Counted from the first letter of the stretch, positions 1 through 10,470 are shown. The stretch is 10,668 nucleotides of DNA from Candidatus Sumerlaeota bacterium (GCA_026398575.1 JAPLSP010000125.1:1-10668), one strand, 5' to 3'. Numbers and translations are program-made. Notes: generated from the sequence alone by a model not told the origin.

Positions 1-1645
1 CCATGCGCGCGCTGATATCTTCGATCGCGCTCTGGATCAAGCTTTCGGAACGGGCGTCCAGAGCGCTGGTAGCCTCGTCGAAAATCAGCAAATCCGGTTT
101 CCGGATGATGGCGCGAGCGATGCGCAGGCGCTGGCGCTGGCCGCCGCTCAGCCCCACGCCGCGCTCGCCGATTACGGAATCGAGGCCCTGCTCGAGCGGC
201 TCGATGAATTCCCAGGCGTTGGCGATCCGCAGCGCTTCGATGATTTCCTGCTCGGAAGCGCCGGGCGAGCCGATGGCGATATTTTCGCGGATCGTTCCGC
301 TGAAGAGGTAGCCATCCTGCGCGACAAACCCAATCCGCTGGCGCCAGGAAATCGGATCTATCTCGCGCAGGTCCACGTCGCCGATCATGATCCGCCCCTG
401 TTGCGGATCGTAGAGGCGCAGCAGCAGATCGGCCAGCGTGGTCTTGCCGCAGCCGGAAGGCCCTGCCAGCGCCGTCATGCCGCGCCGCGGGATAAAGAGG
501 CTTGCCTCGATGAGTGCGGGCTTGTCCTTGCTGTATGAAAAGGAAATTTTTTCGATCTGGATGTCGCTTTCGATGGCCGCGATGTGGCGCGTTCCGGATT
601 GCCGGCGTCGAACGAGCGGGCTTTCCATTTCGGCCTGAACGGTTCGGAGCGACGGAAGGTTGTAGAACGCCGCCAGCTGCGTGGTCAGGATCTCGTCGAG
701 CAGGCGCACGAGACGAATGGCCATCAGGGCATAAGCAATCACCGCGGGAAACATCATCCCCGTGCGCGAACCGGCGAACCGTGAGAACAGCCAGACTCCC
801 GAGACAAAGGCCACGACGATGAAGGCGTCTTGGAAATGGCGCGGAACATGAATGAGGAGGGAATGCGAGACCTGCGTCCGGGCGATGCGCCGGAGGAATT
901 CGCGCAGTTTCGCGGCCACCCATTGTTCGAGCGAGAAGGCCTTGATTTCGCGCAATCCCTGCAACGCTTCGCTGATGGTTTGCGCGGCCTGCTGATAGGA
1001 GGCCACCCGCTCTTTGCCGAGTCCGAGGACGATGCGCGTCGAAAAGCGGCTGACGAAAAAAAGAAAAATGGCCGCCGCCACGCCGAAGCCCAACGTGATG
1101 CGCCACTCGATGAGGAGCAGAAAAGAGAAATAGATGAGGCAGGAAACGGAGCTGGCCAGCAGCGTCATCATTTGCACGAGCATCTCGCGGGCGTAGTAGG
1201 TCTCATAGATGATGTTATTGGCCATCATGCCCGCGCCGCGTCCCGCGACGGCCTCGAAGCTGGCGTTGACGTAGTTGTCGAAGATATAGTTCATCCAGTA
1301 TTCGCCGACCAGATGGCTGAGGCGGTCGTTTTGCGCGTAGGTGTAGTAGGAAGCGAATCCGCGCGCGACGGCCAGGCCGGCAAAGAGCAGGCAAACAGAG
1401 CCGAGCGGCATGGTCAGGAAGGGGCGCAGCGCCGCTTCGAGAGCAGGCGGAATTGCGACGGCGCCCAATGGTCCGCCCAGCATCAGGCCGAACAGCGGGA
1501 TGATCAGCGTGACGGTGTAGCTTTCGAGCAGCGGCGCCATGAGGAAGAAACCGGCCAGAATCGCGTAGGCGCCGCGAAACGGGCGGATCATCCGCAAGAG
1601 GACGCGCAGACGGATCAGGCTTGCCTGGAAGATGTTTTCAGCCAT
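1..1645 (-). CDS. MsbA-type ABC exporter half-transporter, C-terminus cut by window edge
   Basis: This is a membrane-domain plus ATPase half-transporter of the MsbA/lipid and polysaccharide exporter type, expected to dimerise in the inner membrane. I translated it by hand: 548 codons are open, with no stop before the window edge. Hydrophobic segments lie near residues 25-55, 80-102, 157-180, 182-199, 272-290 and 297-313, the usual six-helix layout. The nucleotide-binding domain follows with Walker A GPSGCGKTT (395-403), Q-loop Gln443, signature LSGGQ (499-503) and Walker B LLIFDE ending at Asp523-Glu524, then a D-loop SALD. The H-loop histidine and the last few dozen residues are missing because the gene runs out of the window. 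The start is ATG at 1645, with AAAGG just upstream. It lies 48 nt behind the AAA ATPase gene on the same strand and is the last visible gene of the cluster. The substrate is not readable; the epimerase gene nearby hints at a lipid-linked sugar or surface lipid. Confidence 0.95.
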   Translation of the reverse strand, partial: MAENIFQASLIRLRVLLRMIRPFRGAYAILAGFFLMAPLLESYTVTLIIPLFGLMLGGPLGAVAIPPALEAALRPFLTMPLGSVCLLFAGLAVARGFASYYTYAQNDRLSHLVGEYWMNYIFDNYVNASFEAVAGRGAGMMANNIIYETYYAREMLVQMMTLLASSVSCLIYFSFLLLIEWRITLGFGVAAAIFLFFVSRFSTRIVLGLGKERVASYQQAAQTISEALQGLREIKAFSLEQWVAAKLREFLRRIARTQVSHSLLIHVPRHFQDAFIVVAFVSGVWLFSRFAGSRTGMMFPAVIAYALMAIRLVRLLDEILTTQLAAFYNLPSLRTVQAEMESPLVRRRQSGTRHIAAIESDIQIEKISFSYSKDKPALIEASLFIPRRGMTALAGPSGCGKTTLADLLLRLYDPQQGRIMIGDVDLREIDPISWRQRIGFVAQDGYLFSGTIRENIAIGSPGASEQEIIEALRIANAWEFIEPLEQGLDSVIGERGVGLSGGQRQRLRIARAIIRKPDLLIFDEATSALDARSESLIQSAIEDISARM

Positions 1646-1693
1646 GGCCTTTCGGTTAAAAGCTCTTCATGATTTTGCGAGCTGAAAAAATTG

Positions 1694-3265
1694 TCAGCAT
1701 CCTACGCAATGCGCCGTTTTGCCGCCGGGCGCCTCTGCGGTTCGCCAAAAAATCTTCTCCTCCCATGCGATATCCGGACGGCGGTCGAAGAAGACGAGCC
1801 AGCCTTCCTTGGCGCCGACCGTATCCATATAGCCAGCAAGTTGCTCAACGCCTTTTGTGATTTCCTTTTCTGTATCTCGGCGCAGGAGTTTGATCTCGAT
1901 TGGGTAAGGCCGGCCATTGAACCAGATACATAAGTCCATGCGTCCGCGTCCGGCGGCGTATTCGCGCGCGATGGTTCCTTGGGCGTTGATCACGCGCTGC
2001 AAGAAGGCGGCGAGGATCAAGTGCGGCGCGGCCTCCTTATACAGCGGCAGTTCAATCCACATTTCGCTGTTTTCGCGCCAGAACTGCTGGAATTCCTGGA
2101 GGAGTTTGCTCATATTCAGCCGGGTACCCTCAATGTAGCGAGGCGCTTTATAGGGATAGTCGCCCTCGTCCAAGCCGTCCTGAACGCGATAATTGAGCAT
2201 GCGAAGAATGACTTCGGCATAAATGGGATTGGCCGGGCAAATCGCTCCTTGCTCGCGTTTGACAAGTCCCAAGTCCGAAGCATACTGGAAATCATCATCC
2301 AAAGCATCCATCTGTCTTTCCTCGCCCAGGATGATCGGCTCGATGATTCGCTGAATGCGTTTCTCTTTCAGGCGTCTCAATAGGCTGTCTATATGGGTGT
2401 CGCGCCGCAGAATGATGTTTTGAATCGCCTGCGCGATGTGCGCTTCCAAGATGGGGCGCGAAGCATCGTCTTCCAGAATTTTCGCGACAACCTCGCGTGC
2501 AATGGCATTGACCAGCCACGGCTGCCCGCAGGTGGCGCGATCCACTGCGGCGATGACATCCAACGGAAAAACCTGTCCTGTGGCTTCCGTATGCTGAGCA
2601 TAAAGCGCGGCAATTTCCTCTTGGGTGAAACTACGCAAGGTCAGCGCTTCGGTGACGATATTGAACGGGCTGGCGCTCCGAAGCGTTTCGCTGTCGTCGC
2701 GAACCTGCCGTTTGTAATCGCGGATGTTGCGCATTCCCACCAGCGCGAGCGAATGAGGAAACGGCGAAGTGTCCCGGTTGACGTAGCCATCCCGCAATTG
2801 CCGCAGGAAGCTGATCAACGCCTCGCCGTACAGGCAGTCGGCTTCGTCGAACATGATTACGAGAGGTTTGTCCAGCCGGGCGCAATAGTCTCTCAACGCT
2901 TTTCGCAGAGCGGATTCCGGCTGCGAAAGGTCGGCGTTGCGGGCAAACTCCTTGTCTTTCAGCGCCGGATTATCTTCGATGTGATCCGCCAGGGCCTGGA
3001 GAATTACCCGAATTCCGTCCGCAACGGTTCTTGCCACCTCGGCCCGTTCCAGAGTACAATACAGCCCGTAATACTGCCCGCCGGCGTTCAAGGTTCGGAC
3101 AAAGTCTTTCAGCAGCGTCGTCTTGCCGGTTTGGCGCGGGGCATGGATGCAAAAGTATATCTGCTGCTCGACCAACGGCAGGAGCGCTGCGCAACGCGCT
3201 TGCGCCGGAAGCATATAATGCTGACCGGGGAAACAGGGGCCTGCCACATTGAAGAATTTTTTCAT
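1694..3265 (-). CDS. AAA-like ATPase with C-terminal PD-(D/E)XK nuclease-like domain
   Basis: The 523-residue protein opens with KKFFNVAGPC, a start I associate with the AAA-like (PF14516-type) ATPase family. Walker A is HAPRQTGKTT (41-50, Lys48), Walker B is LVIMFDEAD (135-143, Asp140-Glu141), and a sensor-1-like segment LVGMRN lies at 175-180. Residues about 290-350 look like a helical or winged-helix lid. The C-terminal part (about 385-500) has a PD-(D/E)XK arrangement: Glu435, Asp444 in GRGRMD, then IEIK (Glu457, Lys459) and a Gln475 helix. This domain pair is widespread in bacteria but its role is not established; defence, mobile-element or DNA-repair roles are all possible. A longer frame opens at 3322, but that start would overlap the epimerase gene. 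ATG 3265 has an AAGGAG nine bases upstream and matches the family start. The gene lies 25 nt behind the epimerase and 48 nt before the ABC exporter, so it is probably cotranscribed with both. Confidence 0.9.
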   Translation of the reverse strand: MKKFFNVAGPCFPGQHYMLPAQARCAALLPLVEQQIYFCIHAPRQTGKTTLLKDFVRTLNAGGQYYGLYCTLERAEVARTVADGIRVILQALADHIEDNPALKDKEFARNADLSQPESALRKALRDYCARLDKPLVIMFDEADCLYGEALISFLRQLRDGYVNRDTSPFPHSLALVGMRNIRDYKRQVRDDSETLRSASPFNIVTEALTLRSFTQEEIAALYAQHTEATGQVFPLDVIAAVDRATCGQPWLVNAIAREVVAKILEDDASRPILEAHIAQAIQNIILRRDTHIDSLLRRLKEKRIQRIIEPIILGEERQMDALDDDFQYASDLGLVKREQGAICPANPIYAEVILRMLNYRVQDGLDEGDYPYKAPRYIEGTRLNMSKLLQEFQQFWRENSEMWIELPLYKEAAPHLILAAFLQRVINAQGTIAREYAAGRGRMDLCIWFNGRPYPIEIKLLRRDTEKEITKGVEQLAGYMDTVGAKEGWLVFFDRRPDIAWEEKIFWRTAEAPGGKTAHCVGC

Positions 3266-3274
3266 AGTGGGCGT

Positions 3275-3280
3275 CTCCTT
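3275..3280 (-). promoter_or_regulatory. Shine-Dalgarno site that sets the ATPase start
   Basis: The minus strand reads AAGGAG here, with nine bases before ATG 3265. No comparable site precedes the upstream in-frame start at 3322. This site, the 25-nt gap to the epimerase stop and the family-like N-terminus together favour the 3265 start. Confidence 0.75.
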
Positions 3281-3290
3281 TGATAACGGT

Positions 3291-4265
3291 CTATTGGCTG
3301 TCTTTGTTGCGCTCATACGCAATCACGTCATCTATGATTTCCTCGATGGAAGCCAGACTCCCGAATTCAATGAGCCGCCGCAGGCGCGTCAGATCGGGCA
3401 CGCGGCGGTTCAGGTCCTCAAAGCCTTTGCCATAAACGTCTTCGAAGGGGACAAAGTTGATCTCCGAGGAACTCTCGGCGCGCTCAATGACCGTGCGGGC
3501 CAGATCGAGAACGGATAGTTCGACGTCGTTGCCGATGTTGACCACTTGTCCGGCCGCCGCGTCGCAATCCATCAGGGCGATGACCGCGCGCACGGTATCG
3601 CGAACGTGGCAGAAAGAACGCGTCATGCTGCCGTCGCCATAAACCGTCAGCGGCTGTCCGCACAACGCCTGGCGCACAAACCGGGGCACGACCATGCCAT
3701 AGTCGCCCATCTGGCGCGGACCGACCGTATTGAAAAACCGCGTAATGACGACCGGCAGGTCCTCCTGATAATAATAGGCCAGCGCCAGAAATTCGTCTAT
3801 GGCCTTCGAGCAGGCGTAGCACCAGCGGTTGGCGGTCGTGGGGCCGAGGATCATGTCGTCGTCTTCGCGGAAAGGAACCTTGACGGATTTCCCATAGACT
3901 TCGCTGCTCGAGGCGATGAGGACTTTTTTGCCCTTGCGCGCGGCGTGTTCCAACACGACTTCCGAGCCGCGGATATTGGTCTCGATGGTGCGCACCGGCT
4001 CGTCCACGACCAGTTTGACGCCGACGGCGGCGGCCAGATGATAAACCTCGTCGGCCTTGTCTATGAGCTCGGCCATGAGGCGCGAATCCTGCACGGCGCC
4101 AATGACATAGGAAAAAGACGGATCGGATTTCAGATGCTCGATATTGAGAATGCTTCCGGTCGAAAGATCGTCAATTACCTCGACGCGGCTTCCCTGGTCC
4201 AACAGCGCCTCGGCCAGATGCGATCCGATGAATCCACAACCTCCGGTGATCAATGCGCGGCTCAT
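3291..4265 (-). CDS. NAD-dependent sugar-nucleotide epimerase/dehydratase (extended SDR)
   Basis: The 324-residue protein belongs to the extended short-chain dehydrogenase/reductase group that acts on nucleotide sugars (UDP-glucose 4-epimerase, UDP-glucuronate decarboxylase and similar). The Rossmann glycine motif TGGCGFIG is at 8-15 and the NAD-ribose-binding acidic pair VIDDLSTG follows at about 30-37. HLAAAVGV lies near 76-83, the catalytic serine region IASSSEVYG at 118-125, and the catalytic pair Tyr150-xxx-Lys154 in CYACSK. The substrate-side motifs RFFNTVGPRQ (176-185) and VYGDGSMTRSFCHVRD (208-223) are typical of the family. Length is normal for a complete enzyme. The exact product cannot be fixed from motifs alone. 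The start is ATG 4265, with AGAGGAG six bases upstream. A winged-helix gene lies upstream and an exporter downstream, so it probably supplies a modified sugar for surface polysaccharide or lipid glycosylation. Confidence 0.93.
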   Translation of the reverse strand: MSRALITGGCGFIGSHLAEALLDQGSRVEVIDDLSTGSILNIEHLKSDPSFSYVIGAVQDSRLMAELIDKADEVYHLAAAVGVKLVVDEPVRTIETNIRGSEVVLEHAARKGKKVLIASSSEVYGKSVKVPFREDDDMILGPTTANRWCYACSKAIDEFLALAYYYQEDLPVVITRFFNTVGPRQMGDYGMVVPRFVRQALCGQPLTVYGDGSMTRSFCHVRDTVRAVIALMDCDAAAGQVVNIGNDVELSVLDLARTVIERAESSSEINFVPFEDVYGKGFEDLNRRVPDLTRLRRLIEFGSLASIEEIIDDVIAYERNKDSQ

Positions 4266-4284
4266 AAGCAGCTCCTCTTTGTGA

Positions 4285-4340
4285 GTTCACAGTTCACGGT
4301 TCACAGTTCACGGTTCACGGTTCGCGGTTCACAGTCCAAG
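4285..4340. repeat. GTTCACN heptamer array, eight units
   Basis: Eight consecutive 7-bp units fill the leader between the winged-helix gene and the epimerase Shine-Dalgarno site: GTTCACA, GTTCACG, GTTCACA, GTTCACG, GTTCACG, GTTCGCG, GTTCACA and a decayed GTCCAAG. Position 7 alternates between A and G. On the transcript strand this is a run of YGTGAAC. Short heptad arrays like this occur between genes in several bacterial groups; no function can be read from it. Confidence 0.9.
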
Positions 4341-4369
4341 GTTTGCTTCTCGCCGTTTTAGATTCATGA

Positions 4370-5056
4370 TCAGACGATCTCCTTGTATTCGATTCCTGCA
4401 AGGGCTGGATCGCCGCCGGGCGGCTGGAGGCGTGTGTAGATAAGCGCGTCGAAATCGCGACGGCGCTGTGCGATGGCTTCAAGCGGCTGGATTGGATTTC
4501 CAAAAAACGCCTCGCCGACGCCGGCGTCATCGAAGATTCCGGCGAAGCTTGCCGGGAACTCCTGCAGGCTCAGATAAGCGATTTCGGCCAGATCGCTGCG
4601 GCCCAGAAAAGCAATGCGCCGGCGGCCTTCGTTTTCGACAATCCTGGAAAACAGCCGCCGGCAACGGACGCGCGCTTCGCCATAAAACAGCGCCGAATAG
4701 CGGATGTATTCATACGTCAGGCGTGTCTTCTCGCTCATGCCCATCGGGGTCAGGTAGTAAAGCCAGCGTCGTCCGGGGGCTTGCTTGACCTTGATCCATC
4801 CCTTGCGGGCCAGGCGTTTGAGATAGGAATTGGCCAGTCCCAGCGCAATGCGCATTTCGCCGGCCACGCCGCGTTGAGTGATTTGCGAGGAGCGCTCGAT
4901 GATTTCGAGCAGTTCCAAATCGGGGCTTTTGGCAGTGACCGCCTCGTTACGGGAGGCGCCCGGCGCCGAGGCGGCAAGGGATAACGGCTGTTCGTTGCGC
5001 GTCAGGCCGGCGCCTGAAACGCTGGGATTGGGAGTGCGCGCGGAAATATTTTTCAC
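4370..5056 (-). CDS. Winged-helix (MarR-like) regulator with C-terminal Rossmann-like domain, EPS-associated type
   Basis: A winged helix-turn-helix domain spans about residues 46-106 (numbered from the GTG start): SQITQRGVAGEM, then ALGLANSYLKRLARKGWIKV and a wing ending in YYLTPMG. A helical segment TRLTYEYIRYS follows, then a Rossmann-like domain from about 147: RRIAFLGRSDLAEIAYLSLQ, FAGIFDD, and FDALIYT. This two-domain layout resembles regulators I recall beside exopolysaccharide genes; the C-terminal domain could sense a nucleotide or sugar ligand. The start is uncertain. The frame is open to a TTG at 5146 and an ATG at 5134, but both lie inside a long inverted-repeat element and neither has a Shine-Dalgarno site. 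I chose GTG 5056, just outside the element and behind a promoter-like region; it too lacks a ribosome-binding site. The stop lies 104 nt before the epimerase gene, with the heptamer array between them. It may control the cluster and itself. Confidence 0.8.
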   Translation of the reverse strand: MKNISARTPNPSVSGAGLTRNEQPLSLAASAPGASRNEAVTAKSPDLELLEIIERSSQITQRGVAGEMRIALGLANSYLKRLARKGWIKVKQAPGRRWLYYLTPMGMSEKTRLTYEYIRYSALFYGEARVRCRRLFSRIVENEGRRRIAFLGRSDLAEIAYLSLQEFPASFAGIFDDAGVGEAFFGNPIQPLEAIAQRRRDFDALIYTRLQPPGGDPALAGIEYKEIV

Positions 5057-5062
5057 GTTTTT

Positions 5063-5091
5063 ATGTTCATGAAATGAACGCGGGGAGTCAA
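5063..5091 (-). promoter_or_regulatory. Promoter-like region with palindrome, possible operator of the winged-helix gene
   Basis: On the minus strand a TTGACT (5086-5091) is followed after 17 bases by a poor -10 match GAACAT (5063-5068). Between and over them lies the inverted repeat GTTCAT-GAA-ATGAAC (5065-5079, plus-strand reading), perfect in its six-base arms. An inverted repeat overlapping a core promoter just before a winged-helix gene is the usual picture of autoregulation. The weak -10 keeps confidence low. Confidence 0.35.
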
Positions 5092-5101
5092 CCGGGATTT
5101 T

Positions 5102-5203
5102 AGAGCGTGTGCGAAAAATGAGTGTTTCCCGCATAAAAACGCCCAAGAACCGGCGCTTTTATGCGGGAAACACCTCAGATAAATGCCTTTTCGCACACGC
5201 TCT
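5102..5203. repeat. Nested inverted-repeat element A (double-stem palindrome)
   Basis: Outer arms of 16 bp (5102-5117 and 5188-5203) pair perfectly. Inside them an inner stem of 22 positions (5122-5143 with 5152-5173) pairs with a single A-C mismatch and closes on the 8-nt loop CAAGAACC. The two stems are joined by four bases on the left and by a 14-base strand beginning CTCAGA on the right. The next element, immediately to the right, has the same plan and the same core but different stem sequences. It is not a plain terminator, because no T-run follows on either strand. It may be a REP/MITE-like mobile palindrome or a structured RNA. Confidence 0.85.
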
Positions 5204-5310
5204 TGGGAGTCTGTCGGAGAACCGTGTATCTCCCCCATGAAAACGCCCAAAAACCGGCGCTTTTCATGGGGGAGATACCTCAGACAACCAAGTTCTCCGA
5301 CAGACTCCTA
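5204..5310. repeat. Nested inverted-repeat element B, diverged tandem copy of A
   Basis: Outer arms of 17 bp (5206-5222 and 5292-5308) pair perfectly and can extend by a G-T and a T-A pair to 5204 and 5310. The inner stem (5226-5247 with 5256-5278) pairs except for one extra base and closes on the loop CAAAAACC. The right-hand junction again begins CTCAGA. The shared core CGCCCAARAACCGGCG and the junction match element A, whereas the stems differ at ten paired positions that are all compensated. It abuts element A with no spacer to speak of. Confidence 0.85.
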
Positions 5311-5475
5311 GTCCTTCTCGCGACGGATATGCAGGCGCTCGAGTTCGCGCGCGTGGCGGGCCAGCCGCGGTTCGTCTGCGGGCGCCAGGGAAAGGAAGCG
5401 CGCGCCATAGCGATGGCGGAATCTGGCCATGGGCGGATTTTCGCGCGTCCGCAGGCGTCGAGAATGCCGGCAATT
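5308..5475 (-). other. Short coding-like remnant ending at element B
   Basis: This GC-rich stretch has strong G/C bias at third codon positions on the minus strand, unlike the AT-rich DNA beyond it. One frame reads MARFRHRYGARFLSLAP... and ends ...RLHIRREKD with a TAG at 5308-5310, exactly where element B begins. A second frame, slightly upstream, reads QSPKEIAGILDACGR, which also looks like protein, so the piece may be a frameshifted end of a gene. No start with a ribosome-binding site is visible and I do not recognise the family. It may be a decayed gene tail or a small hypothetical gene. Confidence 0.25.
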
Positions 5476-5559
5476 TCTTTCGGCGATTGAACGGTTTGAA
5501 AATTCTCGGAAATAGGATATTCCCCGCTGGAAATAGGCTAATAGCATACGCAGATGTTT

Positions 5560-5694
5560 ATTAGCGTTCATTAGCGGTTATCAGCGGTTTCTTGTTGTTG
5601 ACGAAGTTGCCAGGGATGTTACTGAGTTTATTTGTGTTCATAGAAATCCGCTTTCCGTTCAAGCAACCGCTAATGGCCGCTAATCAACGCTAAT
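5560..5694. repeat. Inverted repeat with 35-bp arms made of 10-bp units
   Basis: The left arm (5560-5594) contains three direct units ATTAGCGTTC, ATTAGCGGTT and ATCAGCGGTT. The right arm (5660-5694) contains AACCGCTAAT, GGCCGCTAAT and CAACGCTAAT. The arms are inverted copies of each other with five mismatches over 35 bases, separated by 65 bases. A 10-bp period would put the units on one face of the helix. Function unknown. Confidence 0.8.
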
Positions 5695-5852
5695 TTGCTT
5701 TTTCGTTTTGGAATACGGATGGGGCGGATCGGGCGAATCATCACGGATTTTCAGAAGCAAGCTCAGGAGACATGATCATGCCATCCCAATCTCTGGCGCC
5801 GCATCGCGGAATATCTTTTCATGCGAAGCATGCAAAAATTCCTAGAATCTTA

Positions 5853-5880
5853 CCACGGATTACAGGGTTACACGGATAAC
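5853..5880. repeat. CGGATTACA-type degenerate repeat
   Basis: Three related units follow one another: GGATTACA, GGGTTACA and CGGATAAC, inside the sequence beginning CCACGGATTACA. A related CACGGATT lies alone near 5741-5748. Such units are common in noncoding DNA of some genomes and often give rise to false small proteins. Confidence 0.6.
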
Positions 5881-5887
5881 AAGAAAC

Positions 5888-5901
5888 GACAACATGTTGT
5901 C
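5888..5901. promoter_or_regulatory. Perfect 14-bp palindrome, possible protein-binding site
   Basis: GACAACATGTTGTC equals its own reverse complement. It stands in noncoding DNA 150 bases downstream of the kinase gene's stop and far from any recognisable start, so its target is unclear. It could be a dimer-binding site or chance. Confidence 0.3.
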
Positions 5902-5940
5902 ATTCAGCGTGTGATAATGGCCTGTTCATCTTTTGAACAC

Positions 5941-6045
5941 TTGGAAATTCGAGATTGGAAATTCGAGATTGAGATTGGAAATTGGAAATTGAGCACTTGG
6001 AAATTGGATATTGGATATTGGATATTGATTATTGGATATTGATCA
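5941..6045. repeat. TTGGAWA heptamer array, about 15 units
   Basis: The stretch splits into 15 units: TTGGAAA and TTGGATA dominate, with variants TTCGAGA, TTGATTA, TTGATCA, one 6-base and one 8-base unit. TTGGAAA units lie mostly on the left and TTGGATA units on the right, as expected from local duplication. It ends three bases before the stop codon of the kinase gene, so any transcript of that gene runs directly into it. An open plus-strand frame here encodes a repetitive, W/K/I-rich peptide and is a product of the repeat. Confidence 0.92.
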
Positions 6046-6048
6046 CCG

Positions 6049-10320
<4,272 letters not shown>

Positions 10321-10338
10321 TTCAGTGATTCGGTTAAG

Positions 10339-10360
10339 GCTGCAACAATCGCTTTGCAGC
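10339..10360. other. Small hairpin in the leader of the kinase gene
   Basis: GCTGCAA (10339-10345) and TTGCAGC (10354-10360) are perfect inverted arms around an 8-base loop. It lies between the predicted transcription start and the TTG start codon, so it would form in the mRNA leader. A seven-pair stem can arise by chance. Confidence 0.3.
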
Positions 10361-10415
10361 TTTGCCGCTTCTCAAGCCGCAATATCATGGCATTGATTCA
10401 AGCGCGTTAAAATGA

Positions 10416-10444
10416 AGTATATCTTTCCACGGCGAAGCCGTCAA
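10416..10444 (-). promoter_or_regulatory. Predicted promoter of the TPR-kinase gene
   Basis: On the minus strand TTGACG (10439-10444) and TATACT (10416-10421) are separated by exactly 17 bases, five of six matches in each box to the housekeeping sigma consensus. The spacer carries a small inverted repeat ACGGC-TTC-GCCGT (10429-10441) that touches the -35 box and could bind a regulator. Transcription would start near 10409, giving a leader of about 90 nt to the TTG start. Confidence 0.65.
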
Positions 10445-10470
10445 TCGCTGCTTTTGCCAACGGTTTTGCA

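Larger units (their letters stand above)
5490..6048. other. Repeat-rich noncoding stretch between the regulator region and the kinase gene
   Basis: I find no supportable gene in these roughly 560 bases. The DNA is much richer in A and T than the flanking genes. It is largely made of degenerate short repeats of several families, a 14-bp palindrome and an inverted repeat, each listed separately. GGAAATAGG occurs twice between 5509 and 5537. No clear terminator for the kinase gene is visible here. Confidence 0.7.

Noticed and set aside
830..1672. 280-codon plus-strand frame opposite the ABC exporter
   Set aside because: The minus strand encodes the transporter membrane domain without interruption; the plus frame is a charged, Gln/Glu/Arg-rich shadow.
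1650..1690. Terminator between the ATPase and the ABC exporter
   Set aside because: AGCTC and GAGCT arms are followed by four T on the minus strand, but the stem is only five pairs with a long loop, too weak to call.
5102..5310. Integron attC sites
   Set aside because: The size and folded inverted-repeat form fit, but the arms lack the RYYYAAC and GTTRRRY core boxes at the ends, no cassette lies between the two elements, and no integrase is in view.
5102..5310. Retron non-coding RNA or CRISPR repeats
   Set aside because: No reverse transcriptase, Cas gene or regular spacer pattern is present; the two units are adjacent and their stems differ.
5053..5490. Frames on both strands across the nested palindromes
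   Set aside because: Both strands are open mainly because the arms mirror one another; the products resemble each other by symmetry, not by descent from a protein gene.
5817..5838. Hairpin CATGC-GAA-GCATG flanked by T and A runs as a terminator of the kinase gene
   Set aside because: The stem is only five pairs and it lies over 200 bases past the stop codon; it may be chance.
5772..5879. Small plus-strand frame after an AGGAG
   Set aside because: The second ATG (5778) has acceptable spacing from AGGAG, but the 35-residue product ends inside the CGGATTACA repeat and shows no recognisable features.
5821..6042. Plus-strand open frame of 73 codons across the heptamer array
   Set aside because: The peptide is a read-through of the TTGGAWA repeat (repeating W, K, E, I, G) with no ribosome-binding site; it is a low-complexity artefact.
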